From Magicicada septendecula (Eukaryota > Arthropoda > Insecta > Hemiptera > Cicadidae), in NCBI GenBank assembly GCA_034769895.1, contig CM068367.1, positions 85,985,654-86,049,653 of the forward strand: a DNA stretch of 64,000 nucleotides. Direction: 5' to 3'. The notes beneath the pieces were generated by a model that ran no database searches, was not told the origin of the DNA, and saw only the letters and a program-made list of their open reading frames with translations. Below, piece by piece: positions 9,547-21,106 of this stretch (within the stretch, counting starts at the first letter, position 1; each line of letters begins with the position of its first letter). A program made the translations under genes and the position numbers.

Positions 9547-10866
9547 ATGGCAAATAATAAAGAAGTCAGCTTCACTGACAGTAATGTAGAAATAACCGAA
9601 TCAAAAATAATGACAGGTGTCGAACATCAATCGACACCTATTTCAGTCAACCAAAATAAGTCCGATGAGGACAATATGCTAACACGTTTATATAGCATGA
9701 TGTGTAGCATGAATAATAAGTTCGATGAACAACAAAGTGACTCCAATGTTAAATATAATAAATTGAACGACAAATTTGACACACAGAACAGTAAATTTGA
9801 TATTATAAATAATCGTTTTGATGAAATTAAGACCGAAATTAAAAGTGAATTTAGTTGCAAATTGGATGAACTTAAAACTGAAATTAATAAAGTACAAATC
9901 AACTGTGAGAGTAACTTTAACAAACTGAAATATGAATTAAATGAAACGTTGAGTCATTCATTAAAAAATATGAATCACAGAATTGACAAAATAGAGAGTA
10001 ATGTGGTGGAAAAAATTGATAAACAAAGACAAAAGGTAATTGAAAATTTTGAATGTAGAACAGAGGATAATTACAATGATATGTGTAAAAACATAGTAGA
10101 AGAGAGTAAGGTAACAAATGTTAACAATGAGATTGAAAGTGGTAATGTGATTGAAAGGGTGGTATCAGAGAATAATACATTGGAAGTAGATAGTGAAGTA
10201 GTGAGTGAGAGAGAGAACGCTATATGTAGTAACGAAGTTGTAATTAGTGTTGATGAATTAGAAAAAGAATGGAGAGAGAGAGTAGCTGAATGTGTAGGGC
10301 AGAGGGTAAATTTTCCCCTTATTTGCGATGAACCAAGGTGTTCAAAAATGTTATTATTGGAGGGCAAGAGACCCTTATCAGTGAAAGATTTGAGTTGTTT
10401 ATTTTTGTTGAATAATTTTGTACCCTCTGCATGGAGTGAGATAGTTCAGGGGGGTAGTGATATGTGTTATGAGGATGAAAGAGGTTTTGAGAGAGAGTTG
10501 TGTGTTGATAAAGAAATAGAATTATATAAGTTGCAGAGAAATTATAATGAGTTGAAAGAGATGTTAATTGATATGAAATACTTACTTGTTAAAATAGAGA
10601 GTGAAGATTATTTTGATGATACAGTTTTAAATAATAATAACTTACCTCATGTTGTAATGAATGATATAATAACAGACGTGACAATGAATATAATTACTGA
10701 CGGAGACTTAACAGATGTAATTAACGTGGACTGGTTTTATGATTATTTTGGTAAAATGAATGAATTTGGGTTTTATGGTTACAACACACAAAACAGTACT
10801 TTGTGGGGTAATGAAATTGAACAATGTTATATAAAACCAAGGTTAATCTATGACGATGGAGGCTAA
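9547..10866 (+). CDS. Element A Gag-like coiled-coil protein, 439 aa
   Basis: One intact ORF, the only gene of element A. Residues about 45-180 are a long charged coiled coil with heptad-like NNRFDEIKTEIKSEF and DELKTEIN blocks. FNKLKYELNETLSHS and the following RIDKIESNVVEKIDKQ match element C Gag (FNELKYELNEKLSHS, RVDEIESNMVEK). The C-terminal third (VDELEKEWRE, VPSAWSEIVQGG, final DDGG) matches the second ORF of element B. PSAWSEI may correspond to the NSAVWAEV part of the C capsid region, so the protein is probably a diverged, shortened Gag; this is inference. No zinc finger, protease or RT is present. It is likely to act in particle assembly with proteins supplied by an autonomous relative. 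Confidence 0.7.
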   Translation: MANNKEVSFTDSNVEITESKIMTGVEHQSTPISVNQNKSDEDNMLTRLYSMMCSMNNKFDEQQSDSNVKYNKLNDKFDTQNSKFDIINNRFDEIKTEIKSEFSCKLDELKTEINKVQINCESNFNKLKYELNETLSHSLKNMNHRIDKIESNVVEKIDKQRQKVIENFECRTEDNYNDMCKNIVEESKVTNVNNEIESGNVIERVVSENNTLEVDSEVVSERENAICSNEVVISVDELEKEWRERVAECVGQRVNFPLICDEPRCSKMLLLEGKRPLSVKDLSCLFLLNNFVPSAWSEIVQGGSDMCYEDERGFERELCVDKEIELYKLQRNYNELKEMLIDMKYLLVKIESEDYFDDTVLNNNNLPHVVMNDIITDVTMNIITDGDLTDVINVDWFYDYFGKMNEFGFYGYNTQNSTLWGNEIEQCYIKPRLIYDDGG

Positions 10867-13166
10867 GCTATAAAACAATAAAAGACAATTATAAACATTT
10901 TGTTTTGTGGTTTTGACATGGCAGATTTGGACAATGAAGTGCGGAAAAATGGAACAGTTAATAACAAGAGTTTGTAAATAAAAATGTAGTAAATTTATTT
11001 GTGTGCATTGTAGAATGTTGAGTAAATAATGTGTGTACGTAAGATAATTGTTGTAATAATAAGATTAATATTTTGCAATTTAAATAAATAAACATCAGAA
11101 TCAATTTTGAAAACGGTAATTGGTAAATTGTAATTGTTTTGGTAGAAATGAAACTTGTATTTTTCAGTAATTAATTTAATTAAGACAATTTGATATGTTT
11201 TAAATATTTGGATTGATTATTTAAATGTTATATAATAAAATTTTCTGAGGAATTCAAATTATTTTACAAGATGGAAATTTGGTAATTAAATGATAAACTG
11301 TTTGATTTAAACTAATATTTGTGTTAAATGTTTCAGAGGTGAGGTGAAAGTATTGGTATGGTGAATATATATGTTTCGTGTATATCAATTTAAATGGACT
11401 GTAAGTATAGAAATTTTATAGTACGAATCAAGTATAATAAAAATGTTTAGTTGAAACAATTGTGTTAAATAAAAATGATAAGTAAAAATTTTTAATAATA
11501 ATTGAACGATGATATATAATAATTATTAATAATAAATTTGAAAATTTTAAGAATTTATGAATATATGTAGAATATTGAGCGATATATTGTTGTTTATAAT
11601 TGATGATGTTATTTTGTTGTAGTTGTAGTAAGGTAATGAGATTGAGATTTTGGGGATGGCAATTTTGTAGTAGGGGGTAGTGTAATATAGGAGTCCGCAA
11701 CATAATGATAGGTTGGGACGGGGTGGGACCGATTGAAAGGGAAGGGGTCGCCTCAGGTAGAATCCAGGGACCAGATAATGGGAAATGAGTTTTTGGGGGG
11801 GGGGAACACGTATCCTAAGTACAAAGGGTTAGAGAGTATTTTTTTTATATATCGAGAGAAGGTGGCGATTTGAGTTTCATGATAAGTTGGGTTTAGAGAT
11901 TGATTGATAGATGTTTTAATAGAGATGGGTGTCATATTAGTTGAAGTTGATGAATATCAGAGTCAGGGGAGAAGGATTATATATGTATACAGATCCAGTA
12001 GTATATTAAATGAGAATAAATAATTTAAATCACCCACAGTAATGGAGAATCAGATTGTCAAGTAAAGAAAGAGATTTGTAATAAGAATGTATAAAACTTT
12101 TAATTAAAACCAGTGACCAAATTTTGATAGAATTGGGAAATGTAAAGTCAGAAAGTGTTTATTTTGAAGAATTTAAATGTTAATTTGATTATTATTTATA
12201 ATAATATTTTGTTTATTTTAGATGTTTTGTTTTATTATGTTTTGTGTTTCAAGTTAAGATTGTTACAGATGTTAAATGTATTTTCAGATAGAACTGATAC
12301 ATAACGTATGTAGGTCAAGGTTGTGGACTTGACCTAGTTTCGATCAGCTGACAGTGAGGTCATATACAGACTAAGCTTGTTTAGTAAGGAAGTCAATTCA
12401 AGTTTTGTTTTTTGATCAATTTAAACAAATTTTAAATAATTTCTATATGTAAAGGAAACATTTTAATAAAATTAATTTTTTTTTGAATTTTAAAATTTTT
12501 TAGGAAATATTTTTTGTTGAAAAAAAAAAAAATTGCGCCTGCCAGCTAATGAATACTTTTAAGCTTTGATTATTTTATTGTTTGTGTACTAACCATGTTC
12601 ATTATTATTGATTTATATTGTATTGACTTGTATTGTTAGACTTTAGGTAATCACATGTTAGGTTAAGGATGTTCTTATTTGTAAGAGTTGTTTAAATTGA
12701 TTTATTTTAATTAACGGAAATAACAGAAAAACCTAAGGAAGAGAATAATTTAAAATATATACAAAATTTATGATTTGATTTTAAATGGAAACAACCAATG
12801 GGTTGTAACTTAGATAAATTTTAAAGAAGTTTTCAATTCATAACATGTAATGTGAGTGTGTGTGAGCCCAGTATCTGCTAAAGGCAGCCCAGCTTGCGTA
12901 TAAGGGGAAACATATCGGTGGAGGATCTGGCATAATCTAAGCCAGGGATTGAGGATTTTGGGGGGTAGGATGTTAAAAGGTGAGGTGTGCTGTGGTGCGT
13001 GTCTGTTCGATTGATTTTTCGGTGTTGGGATCTCTTACGGAGAAGTCCAGTGATCTCGTTCAGATGCGTCCATAGTCGCTAAGCCAGGGGGGTCATATAA
13101 CCATGAAGTATAAGAACAAAGGGGGCTGTTGGCACCAGTTCCTCACCGGTCCTCTTAGGGGTTTTA
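10867..13166 (+). other. Element A non-coding body
   Basis: No coding potential. It is AT-rich with two blocks also found in B. Bases 11700-12000 (GGTAGAATCCAGG..., AACACGTATCCTA, GTACAAAGGGTTAGAGAGTA) match 27190-27480 and 33868-34158. The hairpin TAGGTCAAG/CTTGACCTA at 12311-12336 matches 27780-27806. From about 12850 to the LTR, the GAGCCCAGTATCTGCTAAAG and GGGATCTCTTACGGAGAAGT blocks are shared with B and, more weakly, C. The conservation of these parts against a random background suggests packaging or priming signals. Confidence 0.7.
12311..12336 (+). other. Conserved hairpin in element A
   Basis: TAGGTCAAG and CTTGACCTA form a perfect 9-bp stem with an 8-base loop. The same stem is in both bodies of element B (27780-27806, 34458-34483), with different loop bases. 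Confidence 0.65.
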
Positions 13167-13217
13167 TCAATGAGATGTCTTCTGTTTTGGACAGGAGAAT
13201 TCTCATTGAGGGGGTAT
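13167..13217 (+). promoter_or_regulatory. Element A pre-LTR hairpin and polypurine tract
   Basis: TCAATGAGA...TCTCATTGA (13167-13209) pairs through a long imperfect stem. It is followed at once by the purine run GAGGGGG before the 3' LTR, the expected plus-strand primer. The same arrangement occurs before the LTRs of B and C. Confidence 0.7.
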
Positions 13218-16200
13218 TGTAACGTGTCAAAATTGGGTAATTTTATTTATTGCAGTTATGGGGTACTTCATTTTATGTCATTTCGGGATTTTTATACAAA
13301 ATATTGTGAAAGTTTTATTTTCCATGGTGACAGACCGTGTGTAGCAGGGCAGTTTCAGAACAAAGGCAAGACGCAGTGTTCCGTTGTGAGGTTCGTACCG
13401 AGGTATGCACCACCCTCTATTTCTCAGAACTGTGAGTGAATGTGACGGTGCACGCACGCGCGATCCAGGTATGCGCGCTGGAGTGACGCTCTTTTCAGAA
13501 AACTCAAAATGGCCTAGAGCGGAATTGTTGCAGTCTCCTTTACCCTGAGGCCGGATACGAAGACCTAAGGACCGCCTCCTGTTCGTGATGTCAGTCTAGC
13601 AGTGCCAAATATCGTCAACACTAACTACAGAAACAACCATTATGTATCATGGTCATAGCTAACAAAATGCATCAAATCAGCTATGCACGGCGACAAAATC
13701 AAACGGGCAGTGGATCACAGTTTCCTCCCGCTTCAGTCAGTCTACGATAGGCGGTACACGAGCAACCGACTTCAGCTACAGACGCTAACATTTTGTCCGG
13801 ACCCGGTCGGTGCAGTTTATAAAATGTAACGGAGTCAACAATAGATAACCGACCGGGACCCGTGGAATTGACGGAAGTAACCAGATAACATTTGGTGTAA
13901 CGAAAGTGTGAAACGCAAACAGTTAAAATACGGACCGTGAACTCGGGCATCAAAACACGTGTTCGGTCGGTATCGCGACAGTGATTGAACGTAAATGAAA
14001 CATGAATATTGTAACAATACGGTGACGTCTGTGTGTCTTCTTCCTTAAAGCCCCTCGTTGGGTTCGTCACTTTGTAACTATACGCGCGCGACGTCTGCCT
14101 CGTTCAAGCCCCGCGATGGAAGCCACTTTTTAAGAAGACCCTTTTAGTGGCTGTAATCTAATCAAGTCCCACTGTTTGGGCTAGCCACTTGGTCAGCAGA
14201 CCGCTGTATGCCGGTCGTTACAAAAGAATAAAAATAAAATGGAAAATTCAATAATAATAGAATTTTCAAATAATAAAATAATTTTGTTTATGTTTATAGA
14301 GGTATGTATAAGAGATAAATCTGTTTTTTAAAAGGTTCTGGTAAAATTTTAATAACAGGTAGGTATTTATTGACCGTCGAGCACTTCTTGAAGATTTGCA
14401 CCAAGTCTGGAGTTAAATAGATTAACTCCAGGTAATAATCGATTGGTGACTTTTCTGACTGGTCCAATATCTTGTTCACAATAGAATATATTCTTCTCAC
14501 TTAAGTCCTTCAGCCTTATAAATACCCTTAAATTACCCTGTGAAATAAGTACAGATACAAAATAATGGAAATATAAAGATTTATTGACAATTTTAAATAA
14601 ATAATCGATATTTTATCGATGGAGAGCAATTATCGACTCTGTCTCGGGAATTATCGATTGTGTCATACAGAACAAAATTTATGATATTTAATATATTATA
14701 AGACAGGTTCTTTGAGCGATTAGAATTAATAGTCAGAGAAGGGTGACGAGAAAGTATAACATTAACAATTAACACAAACACAATAATTATTATTCAATAA
14801 AATTTAAATAATTCTAATATGTAATGTGTATGATCGTTGTCGTACCATACGAAGACGATGACGTCACTGCCGAATAAAGAAGGCCGGCTCTGTAGAATTA
14901 AAAGATGGCCGCTACTAGTTCTGGCGTAGTTAATGTGAACTCGGCATGTCCCAAAATCACGACAAAATTACCTTCGTCAAGGTCTAAAACGTCCCCGCAC
15001 TGGTGTAATATGTCTGTTAATCTGTTTGGTGTATTCTGGTGAAGTGTTCTGTGTAAACTTGTGTTAGTTAGTTTATTTTCTATGTGTTCAACTTCTGCGG
15101 TTAAGTTTTCAAGTTATGGTTAGGAATTTCAGAATGAATCAGTTTAATTATAATGTTTTATTTGTTTTTATCACTCGTATTATAGAGTTAAGTGTTTGTT
15201 TTCACTATTGTCGTGAATGTATTAACAACTTCAGCTTTAAAAAGTGTTTAAACCGTTTAACTCTCGTTCACATATTTCAATGGCTAAACGCTAATACCAT
15301 TTTTCTCGATTTTAAAGAAACGTTCTTTTACACAACTGTCCAGCTTGATATTCAACAAAAGACTAATTAACTTGGTCATAATTCTTGCCCAGTTAATCTT
15401 TGAAAAAGTATTGTTAATATTTTTCGACTTCCCATACATATGATAAAATATTACATTATGTATGGAATTTATCTATTTTATTCCTCACTTTTATGAATTA
15501 TTAACCTTATTATTGGTTTAATCATCTCATTCCCTTTAAATTGATGTATAATAGTCCATATCTGTAGATATTTTGTGGAAATTAACAAATTTCTTTACTT
15601 TATGGAAATATAGGCTCAAAATTGGATTTCCGTCTTTATACAAAATCCCCTCCATTTAAATATTATTAATACTATTATAATAAATTTTAATTAGTCATAT
15701 TCCTCTTCCTTTCCTTAAATACATATAAATTACACCTTTGAACTGTTTTTTTTTGTGTTAATCTGTAAATTTGACATTGCTCTTTAAAATTAATTAATTT
15801 ATATATTTTGACAATTTACAAAATGTTAAGGTATATTTCCTTATTATCATTTTAATTCATAGGATCATTCCTAGTAGTGGTTAATTGTGTTATCTTATAT
15901 AAATCTTGGTAGTTTACAGGATTTATTAAGTGAATTATACTATTTTATTTTGGTTCTCTGATTTCACCAAATGGCCTAGATTTTAGAATTTTATATTTCT
16001 TTCTTTCTCAAATAATTTAAACTTAATTCCTCCTCTGACTTTACATAATTACAATTATATGAAAATAACATGATTTATAACTTATTGTGTTGTGTAGTAG
16101 TTAATTAACACTACATATTTAAAATAAATAATTATGAACATGGTTTAGCAATCTGCACAATTGAACATATTGCAGATATGGTTTGAACATATATCTTCTA

Positions 16201-18065
16201 ACTATTTTTGAGCTAACATAGCATACCTATTAGAACATTATTACTGGTATGTAGGTTATTATTTATCAAACATAATTCTTTTTAAAACACATAACATAAA
16301 TCTTATTTTCTACTAAACCTTACAAATACATTTATTTAACACATTGATTTTAGGACTGTGAAATAACAGTCTATTTAAACATGTTACACTTATTCATACT
16401 ATAATAGTACCAGTCCTTTCTGGTTTAAACCATTATTATTGTGATCCCCTACATCAGTAAACATTAACTCCCATACTCTATTTATTATCATTTTTTACAA
16501 ATGTCTTGTAAATAAAGATTTACATTAAAATAATAAAATACTGGAAACCTTCCATTTTATTATTTTATTATGCTGTTTATTATTAGATTTTAAAGTTGTG
16601 ATATAGCATACTACTAAGTTATAGTATCACCAACTTTAAGTTTATTGCATTTTTTTAAAAAACAACACACAAATTCACTTTCACTGTTGGTTCTGATATT
16701 TTGAGTCTTATTATCTCAGACCAGACCTTTAGTAATCATGGATCGTTAAGACTAGTTTATTTTCTTTATTACACGATAGCTTTAGCCGGTGCACTTCTTA
16801 TAACGCTATACAACACTTTAGTTTTCTCAATAATTACATTTTATAAGATTTTGGGTATGTTATACTTTCTTTTGCACAGTTTTTGTGGATTTGGGATAGA
16901 TAGTAGTTTATATAATAATAGGTTTTACTACGGTGTTTCTTTCATACTATTTCTTCCTCTCCTCCTGTCTTCCTTCTTGTCCTTCTTCGTATCTTCCTTC
17001 TGGTATTCAATCTTGTCCCTCTTCTAGTCTTCATTCTTGTCCCTCGTCTAGTCTTCACTCTTCTGGTCTTCCTTCCGTTCTTGGGTAAACCAAGGTACTT
17101 GGTGTTATCACGACTGAGGTTTAGTTTGGAGCATTTAATTTATTCACTGAACTGACTTTATTCTTCTATGCAGGTTTCAGGGTATTGTTTTCTTCCTGTT
17201 CACAAACTTTATTCTTCCCTCTTCTTGTTTTTGGGGTATTTTGGTATTCACCACCCTTTAATTGAGTCTCTTTTTTCTTTGATATGTTCTTATATAACTG
17301 GTTTACTGCTCTGAGCTTCCTGGGTAACTTACTGTTTTTATACTATGAGTTGATGAGTTGTTTCAATACTTTCTTTGGTTTCTTTTAACAGTGGTTTTTA
17401 TATATTATGTAGTGAGGATTTTTATCTTATTGTGGTTCATTCCTCTGATTTATTTAAATGTCATTCAATATTATTATAACATTTGTTGGTGTAATTAAAC
17501 TTTATGATTTCATATGACTTAAAATGCAGTGGATTTTCTGTCACGCTACAATATATAAAGGCCAACTATTTTCTAATTATAATATAATATTTTAAAGGGG
17601 TTTAAATGGTGTGATAGTGTGTGTGGGCAAAGCTGGGCTACTTTCTTTAGTATAAATAGTATGTAGGGGTAAGGTCAATTTAACCAGTACCAAATGTGTG
17701 TTATTCTTTTGTGTTTGTATGAGGAATTTACGTCTTTATGTGAGTAAGTAAAGTATTCATTTAATAACCATGTGTTAGACTAAGTTATTTCGTCATTACC
17801 ATTTCTCATTTCTGTGCTGCAAGATTCGTCTAACGTTCCGGAATTTTCTGAATTATTAATTGGGTGTGGTGAGATAGCGAAATTGTCCTTTTTATTTAAG
17901 GTGGAGTATAAAGGTTTTCGATATTTTACCTATAAAAAATAATCGTGGCGACCTTGATCTTCTGAGTGAAATTTTAATACGGTAAGTAGTTGAGTATGCG
18001 TACAGGTAAGTTCTGGCAGTGTATTTTATGTATTAATATATTTCGGCGACTTTTTTATTGTTACA
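13218..18065 (+). repeat. Element A 3' LTR, split at 14010-17550
   Basis: The left part 13218-14009 and right part 17551-18065 together match the 5' LTR once the inserted 3541 bp and one copy of ATAT are removed. Its right end carries TTGTTACA and is followed by the target duplication CCAT. Confidence 0.9.
14010..17550 (+). mobile_element. 3.5-kb solo LTR (or LTR-like non-autonomous element)
   Basis: Starts TGTAACAATACGGTG, ends TGTCACGCTACA, and is flanked by ATAT on both sides (14006-14009, 17551-17554). No direct repeat of its ends was seen inside, so it is best read as a single very long LTR. GC-richer stretches (14010-14220 and 14830-15010) could hold the promoter; the rest is T-rich. 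No convincing gene: the longest frame (16701-17027) is low-complexity. Bases 16945-17080 are a degenerate pyrimidine repeat of about 22 bp around GTCTTCCTTCTTGTCC. Which element it belongs to is unknown. Confidence 0.7.
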
Positions 18066-18808
18066 CCATTCGTCAGTCAGAAACGAATTTTGATCGAGAA
18101 AGGCGACTGGTCACTGCCAGACAAACGACAAATGCTATGCGGGATATTGAAAGTGAAGAGAACCGGCGACAACGACTGAATAATGACCAAATAAGAAGAA
18201 CTAATAGACGTAATATTGCATGGCGAGAAAAACATAACAGTGGGTTCAATTATGATGCCCAAATAAATTATTCTGCTGCATCAGAGATAGGCCCTATGAA
18301 TGTGTGTTGCAACTACTGTAAAGCATTAAGGTGGAAAGATGAGTCAAAAGGAATTTGTTGTTCTTCTGGAAAAGTGCACTTGGACTCTATTCAGCAGCCA
18401 CCTGAGCCACTTAAGCCTTTGTTATGTGGCGAACATGAACAATCTCAACATTTCCTAAATAATATTAGACGTTATAATTCGGATTTTCAAATGACTTCTT
18501 TTGGGGCAAAAGAAGTTCACGAAGGGAACTATATGCCCACGTTTAAAATACAGGGGCAGGTGTATCATTTAATTGGTTCCCTTCTTCCTGTAGATAATGC
18601 AAGAGAATCATTTTTACAAATATATTTCATGAGCGATCATGTACTACAAAGGGATGCAAGATTACAATGTTTTCCAAATCTAAACCCTTTGTTAGTAGAA
18701 AGCTTACAAAGTATGCTTGTTGAAATAAACAGTTCATTCGTGATTTCAAAACTGCTCTTCAATCTTTCCCACCAAATTCAAACGAAAATGACTATAAAAC
18801 AGTTATAA
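18066..18808 (+). pseudogene. Helitron Rep/Helicase, Helitron-like N-terminal domain
   Basis: Continuation of the Helitron gene after element A. It reads RQSETNFDRERRLVTARQ, then CCNYCKALRWKDESKGICC, a zinc-binding-like cysteine cluster typical of this position, then YNSDFQMTSFGAK and YHLIGSLLPVDNARESFLQ, the Helitron_like_N signature. The frame is lost near 18740; the correct continuation (IRDFKTALQSFP) is in another frame. The open frame formally begins upstream at 17990, but those residues come from the element A LTR and are not Helitron. Confidence 0.85.
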
Positions 18809-19530
18809 ATGCTGACCGGCGACCTTCAGCAGAGCATAGAGGTCGCCATAAAGAACCGACAACAAACGAAGTATCTGTGTTACTGGTAAATCAAGATTGT
18901 GATAAACGAGACATAGTACTTCGCAGACATGATAATAGATTGCAGAGAATCGCCGAAACTCACAGATCATATGATGCTCTACAGTATCCTCTCATGTTTG
19001 TTTATGGGGAAGACGGATATAACTTTGCGGTCTATCAAGTCGAACCCAACACAGGCCAACCAAATTTCCAAAAAATAGTTTCCGCACTGCAATACTATTG
19101 TTACCGATTAATGATTAGAAAGCATGAGTACAATCATTTGCATAATTACAAACAATTATTTAATCAATACTTAGTTGACGTATACGCTAAAATCGAAACA
19201 GAGAGACTCATTTTTATACGAACTAATCAAAAAAAGCTTCGAGTTGAAAATTATATTCACCTCCAAGACGCAATCAATCACAATGAGAATGTAGAGGACT
19301 TGGGTGAGTTAGTTATTCTACCTTCATCGTTTACGGGAGGACCTAGATATATGCACCAACGCACACAGGATGCGTTTTGTTATGTTAGGAAATATGGACG
19401 TCCCGATCTTTTTATAACGTTCACGACCAACCCTAAATGGGATGAGATTACAAACGACCTTTTTACAGGGCAGTTGGCTTCTGATAGGCATGATGTTGTA
19501 TCAAGAGTTTTTAAACAAAAACTAAAAAAA
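18743..19530 (+). pseudogene. Helitron Rep/Helicase, Rep N-terminal part
   Basis: Reads through RRHDNRLQRIAETHRSYDAL, YPLMFVYGEDGY, RLMIRKHEYNHLHNY, TGGPRYMHQRTQDA and YGRPDLFITFTTNPKWDEI, which are conserved blocks in front of the nuclease motif. The frame breaks in the A-run at about 19523-19531, probably a one- or two-base slip, and continues in the frame of the next segment. Confidence 0.85.
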
Positions 19531-19531
19531 A

Positions 19532-20380
19532 ATGATGGATCTCCTGGTGAAAGGAAAAATTTTCGGTTCCGTTCGGTGTTTTATGTATAGTGTAGAATGG
19601 CAGAAGCGTGGTTTGCCCCATGCCCACATTTTGATATGGTTAGAAATGAAAATAAGAGCTGAGCAAATTAATGATGTTATTCGAGCAGAATTGCCAGACC
19701 AAGAAGTTGATCCAGAGCTATTTGATGTTATAAAAACCCACATGGTACACGGTCCATGTGGCCCTTACAATCCTCAATCGCCGTGTTTGAAGAACGGTAT
19801 TTGTAGTAAAAGATTTCCTAAATCTTTTAGTACAGAAACTGTTACAGGTGAGGATGGTTATCCATTTTACAGACGTCGTTCACCTAAAAACGGTGGTATA
19901 CGAACGACAATCCGATCACGAACTAACTCTATTGATATCGACAATCGCTGGATTGTTCCATTTTCACCGGTACTGTCGCGCACTTTTAAAGCACACATCA
20001 ACGTTGAACTTTGTAGCAGTGTGAAATCAATAAAATATATTTGCAAGTATGTCAACAAAGGTTCAGACTTGGCGGTATTTGGTGTGCAAAATGCTAACGA
20101 TGAAGTGACATCATATCAAAATGGAAGATATATTAGTACTTCTGAAGCAGTCTGGCGTATATTATCATTTCCGATTCACGAATGTTTCCCCGCAGTAACA
20201 CATTTGGACATCCATTTAGAAAATGGTCAGAGAATTTATTTTGATCCAAACAATGTCCGTGGAGTGGTAGAAAATCCGAGAAATACGACATTGATGGCGT
20301 TTTTCGATCTGTGCCATAATGACGAATTTGCAGCCACTTTATTGTATGAAGAAGTACCAGGTTATTACACATTTAAATAA
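19532..20380 (+). pseudogene. Helitron Rep nuclease core (HUH, two-tyrosine)
   Basis: EWQKRGLPHAHILIWL carries the HUH motif H-A-H (codons from 19619), which binds the metal. KSIKYICKYVNKG carries the two catalytic tyrosines (codons at 20036 and 20048, YxxxY). Together they nick and rejoin single-stranded DNA in rolling-circle transposition. All catalytic residues are present, although the gene is broken elsewhere. The segment ends in a frameshift near 20350-20378. Confidence 0.9.
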
Positions 20381-21106
20381 ACAAAATGGAACATTTCAAT
20401 GGCGATGCCGAGGTACTCCTGTGGAGGGTCATCCCGGCATATTTTACAAGCATACTCTTGGTAGAATTTATACAATTCATCCTAATAATCGGGAATGTTA
20501 TCATCTAAGGATGTTGTTAAATGTTGTCAAGGGACCAACTTCTTTCGAAAGTCTCAAAAGAGTGAATGGTATTTTACATCCTACATATCAAGCAGCATGC
20601 CTTGCACTTGGTTTACTAGAAGGCGATAATCACTGGTGCGACACATTAACAGATGCCAGTATAAGCAGCAGCGCATCTAAGTTGCGAGAGCTATTCGCCA
20701 TTATATTGGTATTCTGCAATGTTTCTAATCCCTCAGAGTTATGGGACAAGTTTAAGGATCATTTCATGGAAGATTATGTAAGAGAATTCCAACGACATCA
20801 CCCAGATGCAGACATAAATGCTCATTTAGAAAACTTTACTAATCGTGCTCTGTTTACGTTACAAGACATTCTTCTTTCCATAGGCGGCAATACTCTCCCT
20901 CATTATGGTTTACCATCTCCACAAGCGACCGATGGGATTGTTGATAATTTGAACAGAGAATATGTTGAACACATAAATTTTGACCCAGTTGAATTTCAAC
21001 ATACGATAAATCAGAATGAACCAAGAGTAAACAACGAACAAAATCAAGTTTACCGACTCCTCATTGACAGTGTGAATGCTGCTAACGCTGGTGGTTATAT
21101 TTTTTA
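20346..21106 (+). pseudogene. Helitron linker between Rep and helicase
   Basis: Reads GRIYTIHPNNRECYHLRMLL and then FESLKRVNGILHPTYQAACL, ALGLLEGDNHW and LRELFAIILVFC, the usual stretch between the Rep and Pif1-like helicase domains. The frame ends at a TAG (21105-21107) exactly where the Walker A segment begins in the next frame, so an indel lies just before it. Confidence 0.85.

Larger units (their letters stand above)
8060..18065 (+). mobile_element. Element A: non-autonomous LTR retrotransposon
   Basis: Two LTRs (8060-9360; 13218-14009 continued at 17551-18065) start TGTAACGTGTC and end TTGTTACA, with a 4-bp target duplication CCAT at 8056-8059 and 18066-18069. The body is 3.9 kb, with one Gag-like ORF and no protease, RT or integrase. 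By eye the LTRs differ at roughly 15-20 of 1300 positions, so the insertion is fairly recent compared with the Helitron. The 3' LTR is itself split by a 3541-bp solo LTR. Related in LTR and non-coding sequence to elements B and C. Confidence 0.92.

Noticed and set aside
13699-14070. Open frame of 123 codons on minus
   Set aside because: Lies across the element A LTR and the solo LTR junction, so it cannot be an evolved gene.
17990-18065. N-terminal 25 residues of the open frame leading into Helitron Rep
   Set aside because: Translated from the element A LTR; the Helitron part starts after 18065.
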